Positions 24,903 to 36,365 of a DNA stretch of 64,000 bases are shown here, piece after piece. The translations under genes were made by a program, and so were the position numbers. The notes beneath the pieces were generated by a model, which did not search any database, was not told where the DNA came from, and was given only the letters and a program-made list of their open reading frames with translations. This DNA is from Carex sylvatica (Eukaryota > Streptophyta > Magnoliopsida > Poales > Cyperaceae). The stretch's first letter is position 1; every line of letters starts with the position of its first letter. The DNA lies in the NCBI GenBank assembly GCA_964058845.1, contig CAXKVR010000238.1, positions 62,001 through 126,000 on the forward strand, written 5' to 3'.

Positions 24903-25007
24903 GCTCTATTAGAGCTCCAATCAAACAAACATATCCTATTTAAACTTGGAGTCGTTAGTACAGGTAAGAAATAGGTCAACCAAATACCAAACTCTCTCAA
25001 AAGACCC

Positions 25008-25015
25008 TTTATAAA
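25008..25015 (+). promoter_or_regulatory. TATA box of LTPG B
   Basis: TTTATAAA at 116-123 bases before the start codon, in the same context as in LTPG A. About 100 bases of ancestral promoter remain between the copia LTR and this box. Confidence 0.6.
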
Positions 25016-25021
25016 GACACC

Positions 25022-25025
<4 letters not shown>

Positions 25026-25060
<35 letters not shown>
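25026..25060 (+). repeat. (TC)n microsatellite in the LTPG B leader
   Basis: About 17 TC units lie between the TATA box and the start codon. The corresponding site in LTPG A has only a short CTCTCTCTCT tract, so the array expanded after duplication. Confidence 0.9.
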
Positions 25061-25063
<3 letters not shown>

Positions 25064-25130
25064 CACACCATAACACACTCACAGTACTCGGCCTCAAGTG
25101 ATATCTCTCCAATCCTCTCTCATTCCAAAA

Positions 25131-26349
25131 ATGTCACAAAAAATGTTTGTATCCATCGGCGTAACCATGACTATGATGGCAATGCTCTCGTCAGATGCAT
25201 CGGCACAGATATCGGGATGCATGACGACCATTGTTAGTCTCTCGTCGTGCCTAAATTATATCACCGGCAACTCCTCGACCCCCTCCTCATCTTGTTGCTC
25301 CACTCTTTCGAGTGTTGTCAAGAACGAGCCTCAGTGTCTTTGTATGCTCCTCAACGGAGGTGCATCATCTCTTGGCGTGGCAATTAATACAACAAAGGCA
25401 ATGGAGCTGCCCCCTGCATGCAAAGTCCAGACCCCACCTGTCAGCCTATGCAAAAGTGAGTATGTTGACCATTAATAATATTATTTTTATTTTTTAGTAA
25501 GACTATGGTACTATGCATAGCGCATATTAGTCCGTACTATGGATTAATATCATATAAAAGATCAAATTTATATTTTTTATAATTTTTTTACTATATTTTT
25601 AGATAGGTAGAAAATCACTTCATTTAAAAATAATAGACCATTTAAAAGCAATGATTTTTTTTATCTATTTAAAAAAATAGTAAAAATGTTCTAAAAAATG
25701 TAAAATTTAGGTTGCAAGTCATTTTCGCATAAAAATCATGCTAAACTATTTAGATTGACTACTTGAAGTTTGAAACAAAATTATTAATCCGTAGTATGAA
25801 TCAATCCGCACTATGCATAGTACCTTTGCCTCACTCTTTATTTAGTTGTGGGGGTTGTAGATTGATGTTAATTTTTATTGAGAATATAATGAAATGTTGA
25901 AAATTTTTGTTGTGTGAATTTACAGCTCTAGGAGCACCTGCTGCGGCACCTAGCGCATCGACTTCACCAACCGGCACCACTCCCTCCACCTCTTCTACAC
26001 CCTCGGTACCAAGTTCAACAACCGGTACGTGACATACATTAAACTCTAATTTTTTTTCTCTACAATTTATATTCTTATTTTGAGCTAGCCTAGTAACCTA
26101 GTGCTTTGACCAAGTCAACCCCTGGATCCTTTCCATCTTGCTAATATTGGTACCGGTACCAATCACCTGTACCAGTAGGAGCACGCTGAAACTTTTTACA
26201 GATATTTAAGACCAAAATTTTCATTTATGACAGTTGGGTCCAAAACCACACCATCAACCACGGGCAATTCATCAGATGCGATGTCGAACAAATTGGCTGT
26301 GATCTCCGTTTTCTTCCTCGCCGTATCGGCATTCACTTTCATGATATAA
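25131..26349 (+). CDS. LTPG B: GPI-anchored non-specific lipid-transfer protein
   Basis: Exons 25131-25455, 25926-26024 and 26234-26349 give 179 residues. The start at 25131 aligns with the ATG of LTPG A; an in-frame upstream ATG at 25098 lies in the leader and would spoil the signal peptide. The protein has a signal peptide, an eight-cysteine domain almost identical to LTPG A, a Ser/Thr/Pro linker, and a hydrophobic C-terminal tail (LAVISVFFLAVSAFTFMI) for GPI attachment. Exon 2 is nearly identical to that of LTPG A, so the duplication is recent. Intron 1 carries the foldback MITE (25501-25829) without the nested hAT element. Expected at the cell surface. Confidence 0.88.
25501..25829. mobile_element. 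Foldback MITE in intron 1 of LTPG B
   Basis: The ends ACTATGGTACTATGCATAG and CTATGCATAGTACCTTTGCC pair. This is the same element as in LTPG A, in its uninterrupted form. Confidence 0.65.
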
Positions 26350-27875
26350 GTATATATAGCAGGGATTGAGTTGTGGCTGTGAGAATTTGAAAGATTTGTA
26401 TAATTCTTTGGCAAATTTCATTGCATATTTCATTGCATATTTCAAATTCATTTACAAACCAACAGAAAATCTTTACATTTTTTTTAACTGTTCTAATTAG
26501 AGAATGGTAATTGCTCATTAGAGAAAAAAAAGTCTCAAAATTGTTCTTTCATAAATTCTAAATTTGATACCAAATATTTATTGACTGTTACCACTTTCTA
26601 AGAATTGGTTTAAAAGAACAAGTTTTATGTAACGGTTTAAAAGAAATTGGTTTAGTTAGTTAACGGGCTTAGATGATATCCTAATTGGGCCTTGTTGTTT
26701 CCATATAATAATTATTTTATGATTTTTTCATTAAATGGCCCAAATGAGGTTTAATTCACATTTTATTGCACATTCAGCCCTATAAAACATTAAAATGTTA
26801 TTAGAAGGGCCCTGTGAAACAAACATATACAGCATCTTAATTCTTATATACACAACAGAGGAATTACCATTTACAAACCTAAAATTAATATTTACATTTC
26901 TTTACTGTTCTAATTAGAGAATGGAAATTGCTCATTAAAGAAAAACAAAAACAGGGGAAGTTAACCAACCATATCTAAAGGTTCTCTTAGTACCACTAAT
27001 TATTTAAACTAGACCTCACATGATATTATGATTCAAATTAAGGTACCAAGAACTAAATATTAAATTTTATTAACAGATAGATCATAAACGATTGTGCTTT
27101 TGACAGCACCTTTTTGCACTGTGATTTCCTTTACTTGAAGAATAAAAAAATATATAGCTTTTAGGGGCTAGCAATTAAGATCCCTTCCTTGACATTATAG
27201 TCTAACTTGAACTTTATCTGATGGTTGCTGATGAACAACAACAGAGTCGGTATCGGGCTATAGTAGCAATCCAGCGGTAATAGTGCAGCTGATATTTGAA
27301 CAGCAGCATTCCTTGTAGTCGACACCCTGGAAGCTCGGCGAGTAGGACACCAGCCATGAATTTTTGCCCAAGAGCTCAGCGAGTAGTCGGCACCCTGGAA
27401 ACTGCTCAACATCATTAACTTTTGATAATGAGAGAAATCTGTGATTTCAGTTATTGCACTCAGAGGGTTGATCCCAAATTACCTACCATACAGGCTAAAA
27501 CTTTTAAAGATAGCATTTGGCTCCACATACATATCCTATTCAAACTTTTGCAAATTACCAGAATTTTTATTTATAGATATATTACTAAAATAAGATAGGA
27601 TTTAGATTGATTACATGGATTTTTTTTTTAAAAATTGGGTTTTTTCTACCAAATCTAAATATCCATGCAATCCGTCTAGAACTCTATATTATTTTAACAT
27701 TATTTCTATAAACAAAAAAATTCTGCTCTATTAGAGCTCCAATCAAGCATATATATCATATTCAAACTTTTGCTAATTATTCAACTTGGAGCCGTTAGTA
27801 CAGTACATAACCTCAAGTAATATCTCTTCAAATAATCCTCTCTCAAATCTAAACAAAAATTGAACTCATTTCAAA
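26350..27875. other. Intergenic DNA between LTPG B and C
   Basis: Duplicated LTPG 3' flanks occupy 26440-26940. A less AT-rich block at 27160-27480 has no counterpart beside the other LTPG genes and contains a small direct repeat (GTCGACACCCTGGAAGCTC and GTCGGCACCCTGGAAACTG). Foldback arms like those upstream of LTPG A lie at 27560-27735. No gene was found. Confidence 0.5.
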
Positions 27876-28817
27876 ATGGCACAAAGACTACTTCTATCCA
27901 TTGGTATAACCATGATTGCCATGGCGATGCTCTCACCTCGCATATCGGCACAGACGTCGGGATGCATGATAACCATAATTAGTCTCTCACCATGCTTGAA
28001 TTATATCGCTAGCAACTCCTCAACAATACCCTCCTCCTCTTGTTGCTCAACTCTCTCGAGTGTTATCAAGAACGAGCCTCAATGTTTTTGTATGCTTAAC
28101 AACGGAGGCGCACCGTTGCTTGGTGTTGCTCTTAACAATACAAAGATAACGGAGCTGCCTCTGGCTTGCCTTGTCCAGACCCCAGACAGCCTATGCAAAA
28201 GTGAGTATCTTGACCATCATTAATAATTTATTTATTATTAGTGAGGCTATGGTACTATGCATATTGCATATTAGTCGGTACTATAAATCAATATTGTTAT
28301 TTTAAAAGTTCAAATAATCAATCTGAGGTGCTTGATATGATTTTCACATGAACGTATACTTGTACATCAAATTTTATATTTTGAATTTTTTTACTTTTTT
28401 TTTTTAGATATGTAGAAAATCACTTGATATGTAGATTCTAGACAATTCAAAAGTAATAATTTTCTACCTAATTGAAAAATAGTAAAAAAATTCTAAAACA
28501 TGTAAAATTTATTTTGCAAGTACATTTTCGTATGAAAACCATGTTGAATTGTTCATATTGACTATTTGAATTTTGACCTAGCCAACCCCGGGATGCTTTT
28601 GATCTTGCTAATATTGGTACCGGTACCAATCACCTGTACTAGAATGAACCCAACATGGTTGAACTTTTTACTGACATACATAATTAATAAGACCAAATTT
28701 TCATCTCTTACAGATGAATCCACAAGCACTGGCGAGTCGTCAGATGCGCTGTCGAACAAATCGCCTGTGATCTCCATTTTCTTCCTCGTCGTGTCAGCAA
28801 TGGCTTCGATGATATAA
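27876..28817 (+). CDS. LTPG C: lipid-transfer protein lacking the Ser/Pro linker exon
   Basis: Exons 27876-28200 and 28714-28817 join in frame (phase 1) to give 142 residues. The signal peptide, the eight cysteines and the GPI tail (SPVISIFFLVVSAMASMI) are kept. The middle exon found in LTPG A and B (Ser/Thr/Pro-rich, 33 residues) is missing: the intron MITE runs directly into sequence matching the intron 2 end of A/B near 28576, showing a deletion. Because both introns are phase 1, the frame survives. The promoter is also altered: after GCCGTTAGTACAG the TATA box and leader present in A and B are absent. The gene is open but may be poorly expressed; the protein would hold its lipid-binding domain close to the membrane anchor. 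Confidence 0.8.
28245..28576. mobile_element. Partial foldback MITE in LTPG C
   Basis: It begins GGCTATGGTACTATGCATA as in A and B, but the right end is missing where the deletion removed exon 2. Confidence 0.6.
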
Positions 28818-30368
28818 GTATTCATAGTATGGATTGGTGGATGTATATTGTTCATGTACACATGTTATTGTGATCTTATTCATGTAGCTACTTGGTTTTG
28901 TAATTTGAATTAAATTTGATTCAATTTATGGTGCCATTCAATAAATCTACACGGATTTTTTCTTGCTATCCGGAGCTATCCAGTTTTAAAATAGGATTTC
29001 GATCTATTGAAATTATTAATTTGATAATTCTTAAACAAAGTCAATTTTTCAAAAATAAAAGTATTTGATAGATGATTAATGTGCAATTTGATATTTGAGT
29101 GTAATTTTGAATGCTATTTGATAGATGATAAAAGTTACATCGAATTTTATTATTTCTTATGTATATGATGCACATATAGTACGGATCACATCATAAATAC
29201 AAGATTTAAAATAATATTGTGCATCTATTTGCTCAATGGAAAATTAACTACAATGAAAATTGAATTCTTGATGGATTTACAGATGACAAACACAATCCAC
29301 CGAATGAAATTTGAGCCAAATGTGAAGACAAAATTTTAGTTATAAAATAAATAATGCATTTAGTTAATAAAGACGCAATTTTTTTTAAATAAACAAAACA
29401 CCATTTATTTTCCTTAACAGTTATGATTGTATTAGGCAATAGTATAGTATATTGGATTTATTTTATACCATTAATAGGCCATATGCATGCACCAATTTGT
29501 AAGCTAAATCCAAACTCTAAAATTAAAGAATAGTAACAATAATGCGACTCCCATTATATTTTACTGATTTTTTTTTTTCATTTTTAATTTGTGTATGATC
29601 AAAGATGCTGAAAGATGAAATATTTTAATACATCATTTTAAAAAAAAAATTAGAATATATGAAATGCAAGTACTTGTGATTTATATCAAAATCAACATTT
29701 TAAATATATTATTAAAATCGATTTGATGATTGTTAATATTTTAAATATATCCATGCATTACATGGATTAAAAAGTTTTACCAATTTTTCTCTTAACGAAT
29801 TTTCTTATGGATGTTTCCAACAAATTTCAAACTAAATCAAAATGGATACAATGTCAAATCTATACAATAGTGAAGGTTACATCTAACCAGACTGATTTCA
29901 TAATCACGGTTATTACACCTAATTTTGGACAAAAATTGCATTCAAATAAAATTCGTTTTGGGTTCGGTCGAACAAAATTTGTATCGTAGGAAATTTAACC
30001 TTTTATTAGTAACCCAAATCATTTCACATTTCATGCTCTAATACTCGGATAAGGGATCCATGCATTTTTTTGTAGAGGTGTCAACGGGTACAATACACAT
30101 CAGATGAAAGTATTTGTATACCCGTACATGTTAAGCTAAAAAAAACATTACCCATATCCATACAGTATGACAAGCAAACGAAAAGAACCTAATTCAAATT
30201 CAACGCGGTACCAAATCATGTAGAATGAGATTTGAATCGTAAATTTATCTTGGCACGAATCTCAAAGGGGACACCCCTATATTCCAAATAGGGTCCGAAG
30301 TGATTGTAACTCGGCAGTATTCTACGCAATTGGGTACGGTACAGTACCGCAGAGAATACTCACCCTCT
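28818..30368. other. AT-rich intergenic DNA
   Basis: No gene was recognised. Around 30075 the text GTAGAGGTGTCAACGGGTACAAT resembles a hAT-type terminus and starts a degenerate repeat. Confidence 0.4.
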
Positions 30369-30815
30369 ACTTGTACCCAATAAATCAACTCATAAGCTAC
30401 TTCTTAATTTCAAAAACCCAGCCAACTCAGCAAATTTTTCTGGGTAAAAAGTAGAACATCCTCAAACAACTACCAAACAAAAAAAAATGTGCTTAATGAA
30501 ATCTGCTCACCTACAGAGTAGTGCTGTTTGTAGAGGTGGCAATGGTTACAATACGAATTAGATGGAATTATTTTCATACCCATACCCTTTAAACTAATAA
30601 AAAAAATTATTCATATCCTACCCGATAAGCTAACAACAAAAAACGTGACCCATAAACGTACCCAATAAGTCAACTCATGAGTTACTTCCTAATTTGACAA
30701 AAACCTAGCCACCTCAGCAAATATTTCTAGGTACAAAGTGGAACATCCTCAAACAACTACCAAATAACAGAAAATTGTACTTTATGAAATCTGCTCACCT
30801 ACACAGTAGTGTTGT
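30369..30815 (+). repeat. Tandem duplication upstream of LTPG D
   Basis: A block running from TACCCAATAA(A/G)TCAACTCAT to ACTACCAAA and CTGCTCACCTACA(G/C)AGTAGTG occurs at about 30377-30528 and again at 30660-30813, a period of about 285 bp. Between them lies GTAGAGGTGGCAATGG, which resembles a hAT end. The second copy reaches to within about 175 bases of the LTPG D start codon. Confidence 0.7.
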
Positions 30816-30869
30816 TACCAGTAGGAGAATTTGTTCATCCACTTATAACAAACCTTTCCTTTTCTCTTC

Positions 30870-30876
30870 ATATATA
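30870..30876 (+). promoter_or_regulatory. TATA box of LTPG D
   Basis: TATATAA lies about 115 bases before the start codon, followed by a C- and A-rich leader. Confidence 0.5.
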
Positions 30877-30989
30877 ATCTCCCCTCCATTTCCCCTTAAC
30901 ACACAACACAAACCACCAATTAATCAACACACAAAAAAACAATACCTCCAGAAATTAAGCCTCTGCACATTTCTCTCTCATCATTTCAC

Positions 30990-31892
30990 ATGGCACAAAC
31001 AATGCTGAAGATAAATCTTGTGCTTGCTTTCATGGCCATGTTTTGTGCACTCTCATCAGCTCAAGTGGCGTTACCTCCATTGGGTCAACTACCTCCAATG
31101 AACCAGACACCTCCAGTTCAGACACCTCCAGTCCAGACATGCAACCCGTCATCAGCTGTTACCAGTCTCGCACCATGTGTCGGATACCTCATAGGGAACA
31201 CCTCATCTCCTTCTACTGGGTGTTGCGATCTTGTTACATCGCTTCTCACATCACAGACCCCATGCTTATGCTCAATGCTGAAAAGCGGGTTGAGCCCGTT
31301 AGGGTTTGTTTTCAACCAGACCCAAGCCATGTCACTGCCTAGCATTTGCAATATGCCAACCAACCCTTGCACTGGTACATGCATTTTTTTTGCTCTTACA
31401 TGTTATATCAATGGTATTTAGATAATTAACCATATGTTAATTTAACAGATGCATCGAGTCCCACAGCTGAACCGGCAACACCGTCAGTCCCAGCTGCGGC
31501 ATCTCCATCTGAGGATGAACCTGAAACTCCAGTTACAGCTCAGACTCCTGGAGCAGCTGTAACTCCTCCTGTTTCTACAGTACCTTCAGGTAACATATCT
31601 AAAACAACGTAAACTACTTCAAGATTCGTGCGAATCAAGTAAACACAAATCTTACTGCAAATCGGACGGTTCCCTCAAAACAATCGTATATCCAAACAGT
31701 AAATATTTCGTGTTTTGAAAAGGCTAGATGATATTTTTCTGATGAATTCTTTGGGATTTTAATAAAGGAACTGGAGTTAAGGCTGTACCAACAAGTGTCT
31801 CTTCCGCAACTCGAAGAGCTACTGATTTGGCACCCGCTCTGCTCATCGTTCTTTCAGTGGCATCCTACCTGTCAACCGTCATAGGCTTCTAG
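30990..31892 (+). CDS. LTPG D: GPI-anchored lipid-transfer protein with long Pro-rich linkers
   Basis: Exons 30990-31374, 31449-31589 and 31768-31892 join (all phase 1) to give 216 residues. A signal peptide (to about SSAQ, residue 25) is followed by a Pro/Gln-rich spacer (LPPLGQLPPMNQTPPVQTPP), then the eight-cysteine domain starting at QTCNPSSAVTSLAPC, with the CC pair, C-x-C and final cysteines in place. A Pro/Ala/Thr/Glu-rich linker encoded by exon 2 leads to a hydrophobic tail (APALLIVLSVASYLSTVIGF) fitting a GPI signal. It is diverged from A-C in sequence and flanks but has the same exon plan. Introns are short (74 and 178 bp). Such proteins act outside the plasma membrane; the ligand is unknown. 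Confidence 0.87.
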
Positions 31893-32433
31893 AATCTTCA
31901 CTACTTATTTCCATTATTTCTTGTGGATTGATTTTATTCGGGTTGATTTGTTTCACAAAAATTGTTTCTTGTATATGTATTGAAGTTGTTTGTATATTGA
32001 AATATACTATTTGTTTGTGATTAATTCATGATTAAGTATAATGGTATTTGCTGATTTCTAAGGTGACAAGGGGTTTGGTTTTCTTGAATGGAAGCGGGAC
32101 GGTACAATGGGCATCGGACCAAATTCGGCCCAATGCACAGCCAGAGCTGTCCAATCCGCATTAAGATTCGTGCAGACAATTTTTAAGTTCGCAAGTTCAC
32201 ACGAATCTTGATGCAGATGGATGGCTCTGACCAGACGCCAAACCAAATTTGCATCGAACCGCCCCCAACTCCAATTGTTACTGCATAGAACATCTCAGTT
32301 TTTCTAAAGAAAGCGACACCATATTGATCTAAAATAGATTTATATATAATAATGTTTACTACAGTACAAGGTGACGTATTCCAATTCCAGAGAAGTAAAT
32401 TGCACGGTTATGCTCAGATACTGTAAGATGACT
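31893..32433. other. Convergent intergenic region LTPG D / CDC73
   Basis: It holds the 3' ends of both genes. At 32085-32250 a foldback repeat (ATTAAGATTCGTGCAGAC versus CACACGAATCTTGATGCAG; GGGCATCGGACC) matches the foldback near 62760-62950. Confidence 0.55.
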
Positions 32434-35071
32434 TCAGTGTGACCGGGACCGCATAAACTCCTCCAGCCGATCCCACACCTCCAGTGCAGCAGCTCTATCT
32501 TGATGCCTTTTGTTTTTGCTTATCTGCATTTGAACATATCTAAATAAGCTAGAAAGAAACATGAAAATCCATTTACAAGCACTATTTTTCTTAAAACAGG
32601 TGATTTTTACCTCAATAAGGTTATAATAAAAATAATACTAGAAATTTCAAAAGATAAAACAAAACAAAAGAAAGAAAAGAGGTCAAGTAGAATAACAAAC
32701 TGAGATAATCTTCACGTTCCACTGCTTAACCACCTTTGCCGATTCAACACTATCATCCTCAAATCGCATGAAAAAACCAAGTACTGCAAAATAAATAATT
32801 GCAATCAGTTAAAACATACACAAACTACCGGTATCTCACTACTGAATGCACCACTAAAGCAAATTTGCCATAAAAAAACTAACATTTGTTGAATATCTCG
32901 ACATGATCCTTGTAAGGCCAGTCCTTGAATTGCCACTCTTTGCCGAGAACAAACACTGCCACCACCCGGTCCCAGTCATCAGCTTTTAGAGTTGCTGGTT
33001 TGTCTCTGACCTCATAGGCTCCGACTGCCCCTGCTCGGTCCCTGTACATCAAACCAATCAGAACCACACAGTAGGTACCAATAAAAATAATAATCTACAC
33101 TTGCCAAAGAGTGAGATAAAATACTTTTTTTCACATTGTAGGCCAATATTTGTTTCTCAAATATGTAATGAACTAAATACCGCTTCAGTGTGAAAGTGGG
33201 TCCGAGAACAGCATGGAGCCTGAGAGGAGCTGTTACTCCCTTCCCTATACCAATCCAGGGAAGAATTCGGATCCAATAAAGTAAATCAAGTTTTGAGTTT
33301 GGATCCGGACCGTTAGATCTGCTCTGGCACAAATATTAAAGGGGTATATTCCACCTGGGGCCTGATTGGCCCGGATTCTGATCAGACGGTCCCAATCTAA
33401 ACACAAAATTTGAGTAATTTTAGACAGAAAACTGAAATGTCTACATGAACCAAATACCTGCTCAGTTTCTTCTGAACTGTCACGCAATCTGGCCGAGACC
33501 CTTTCAATGCCTTGGCCTTCACGTCTGACGGAATGTAAATGCCGTCCTCAAGGAAATCTTTGACATTGTAAATTGTTATCAGAGTCTGTGAGGCACTAGG
33601 CACAAGTATTATTGGCACCCCTTTGACTCGCCCAGTTGACTTTGGGCCCGCACCCAGAGTGGACCCCGTTGAAGCAACCAAACCTGCTTTGTCATCGCCT
33701 CGGTCGTCATTAGACCTATTCATAAAAATTGAAAAATATCCAGTAAATACAACAATCTGGTAAAAAGTTGACAGTAAAACATGTATCTTAGAACAATGCA
33801 TACAGTAACAAAACTGCTTTTAAAGCAACAGAAATAATATGGAGAACATTTAATAGTCAAAACCAAGTTTCACACATACAAAATCAGGGATAACTAACCT
33901 ATAAACTTCAAACCACAGTATTTTAATCCCCTTGGTTTGATTTTGGTATAATTTTCACACTTCAGAAGGAATTAAGATAAAAAGAGGAACACAGGTAATT
34001 TAACTGGCACATAAGAGAATAGTACTTTTACATCATACATTGCTGACGATCAGCCACATCATGCAATTTCCTATCTAAATTGATGTTGTTAAGGTCCAAA
34101 CAGCCAATCCGAACAGTTGAACCATAAAAGAAGTACTATAAAGTAGAAAGGCCTCTTAACCTGCCAGCAATCCGGGTTTTGGCCACAAGACCATCTTTCC
34201 TCTGCTGAGCCTCCGCTCGGTTTCTTTCCTCCTCACGCTTCGTAGAGGCAACCAAAACTGCATAGAAATCCCGGTTCTTTGCTTCTAGAAGCGCGTCCCG
34301 ATCCTTTAATGGCCTCTCCAGTGCCCGAATCATCGACACGTAATCAGCCGTGTCTAAAACCTTTACATATTCAAATCAACTGTTACATTACCAGTAATAT
34401 AATATCCAAGTATTTTACCAGTAAGACATAATTCTCTTTGTTACATCATTTAGCCAGCATTGTCAAGATATAAATTAGGTCTGTGCTATCTTTGAGATTC
34501 TGATATGCATCACAGTTTGGAATATTTCATTACCAGTAAAATAATTTATAAATTTTTGGCAATTTACTAGTAAAATAATTTATATTTGAATTAATATAAA
34601 TTACGAATTTTATATGTTGCAGAATTATTACTAAATTAATCCCAACAATTGAATAAAAATTTATACCTGGGATGCTGGCACCTGATCTGGATCATGGCTA
34701 ACCTCCTCAGGCCGATACTCATCAAAAGCCTGAGATGGATGTGAGAAGTTAACAGTACGGTCAATGGAGGCGGAGGTAGAGGTATGGCCAAAGAGGTAAT
34801 CAAGCAAGGGTTTCCGATCGGGTAGGGTAATGGTAGGGACCTGATGCTGTCGAGCGGACTGGAGATAGTCGGTGTGTTTCAACTGGTGGTGACGGAGGAA
34901 GAAGAGAAGCGTGTTCAGTGCGTAGTAACCGCCGCTCTTTGATCGGAAGGCGGTGGTGGCGCCACTGGGGAAGGAGTAGTCGGATCCGAAGTGGAATTCG
35001 CCGCCCGATTGGGTTATCCGATCCAGTTCGCCGTGGATGGCGAACTCGCGGAGAACTGTTAGCGGATCCAT
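32434..35071 (-). CDS. CDC73: CDC73/parafibromin homologue, PAF1 complex subunit
   Basis: Six exons on the minus strand (35071-34667, 34360-34161, 33715-33458, 33041-32884, 32783-32701, 32523-32434) join in frame to 397 residues, close to the roughly 415 of Arabidopsis CDC73. The N-terminal region shows the plant signature: MDPLTVLREFAIHGELDRI, YSFPSG, AFRSKSG, then LPDRKPLLDYL near residue 100. The C-terminal Ras-like domain (from about residue 235) has GVPIILVPSASQTLITIYNV, AYEVRDKPATL, DDWDRVVAVFVLGKEWQFKD, and a final KQWNVKIIS...NKRHQDRAAALEVW. Family members work in the nucleus within the PAF1 complex, aiding RNA polymerase II elongation and histone modification; in plants they affect flowering-time repressors. 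All introns are GT-AG. No break was seen. Confidence 0.93.
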
Positions 35072-36018
35072 TGATGGAGAAGGTGGGTTTAGGGTTTGGG
35101 TCCGGAAGTGGAATAAGTGGGCATTTTAGACGCCCCAAGGCCAATGGGATCCGTATCCTCGCAGGTATCTGACTCAAACAATTTAAATGGACGGCCCAGA
35201 TTTACTCTTAGCTATGGCGCAGGGTGGCACTATTATTTATACTTTGAGATTCGTGTCAAGTTAACAGAATGTTCTTCTACCGTCCGTTTCAATTGTACTC
35301 AATCAGATGATCTGAGGAGATGTGAATTCAGAGTTCAGAGTTCAGACCAATGGGGCTGTTTCGCTGGGTCATGTGAAGTAAACTTCCTGCTTCAAAATTA
35401 AGGGATTCAAATATGTTCCTTTTCTCATTGTGGATTAAAATCTGCTCTTTTTCTTTTTCTTTTTTTGTGAAAAGGACCACTCTCATATTCTTCAATCCGA
35501 GCCATTTAAAATTGATCAAATGACTTTAATTACATCTAATTCGATTTAATAGATTATATTGATATAAAAGAAAAAGTAATCGAAGTTATTTGATCGATTT
35601 TGAACAGCTCGGATTGTAGAATAGGAGAGTACTCATTTTCTCAATAAAAGAAACAGATTTGAATCCACAATTAAGTAGTCAAACGAGAAGTAAGCTAGAT
35701 TAAGAAGTGAGTTAATTCAGAGTAAGTTATTCTAATTTTTTAGATGGATTGATTTATTCCATAATTACTTTATTTGTAGTGCTCATTGTCATAGAGAAAG
35801 ATTCATTTTTCAACACCTTATTTCTCTATACGTGATGTAAAATATGTGGAGTAAGATGGGAATAAGCTCATTAAGCTTCATTAATTTTACTTCACAAAAA
35901 TATATATCATTTATAAATCACAAAAGTATACTATCGATTTAAATAAAAAATATTATTAATATTCGTACATATAGAATTTGCTTTGAGAATATATAATTCT
36001 TACATGAGGAGGGATCAA
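35072..36018. other. CDC73 promoter side and AT-rich spacer
   Basis: The upstream side of CDC73 contains a GGGTTTAGGGTTTGGGT (telo-box-like) block at 35088-35103, common in promoters of plant housekeeping genes. Beyond about 35400 the sequence is AT-rich with no feature. Confidence 0.4.
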
Positions 36019-36365
36019 CTTACAATATTTATAAATTACAATATCTTACAACCATTCGTTTAGTAATTTTTAAAGTCGAAACAATTTATCTAAATCGTTC
36101 AACATGATTTCTATATTAAAATGTGCTTGGAGATTAAATTTTATATTTTTTTTATTTTTTTATTTTTTTACTATTTATTAAGTATTTTACAAAACTACTA
36201 TTAAAAAACAACATTTTTGTAAAATACTTAATAAATATGTAAAATTTGATCTCCAAGCACATTTTAATATAGAAATCATGTTGAATGATTTGGATAGATT
36301 GTTTGGACTTTAAAAATTATAAAACCAAATTATTGTAAGATGTTGTAAGTTACAAATATTGTAAG
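36019..36365. mobile_element. Foldback MITE (about 350 bp)
   Basis: The ends CTTACAATATTTATAAATTA and TAAGTTACAAATATTGTAAG pair, and the arms share GTGCTTGGAGATTAAATTTT/AAATTTGATCTCCAAGCAC and ATTTTACAAAACTAC/ATTTTTGTAAAATAC. Same family as the half element at 12203-12360. Confidence 0.7.

Noticed and set aside
25098..25131. Upstream in-frame ATG of LTPG B
   Set aside because: It lies in the conserved leader, and LTPG A has no counterpart; the signal peptide starts properly at 25131.
34918..35401. Open frames on the plus strand opposite CDC73 exon 1
   Set aside because: They are shadows of the well-supported minus-strand exon and its promoter; composition is Arg/Gly-rich with no family resemblance.
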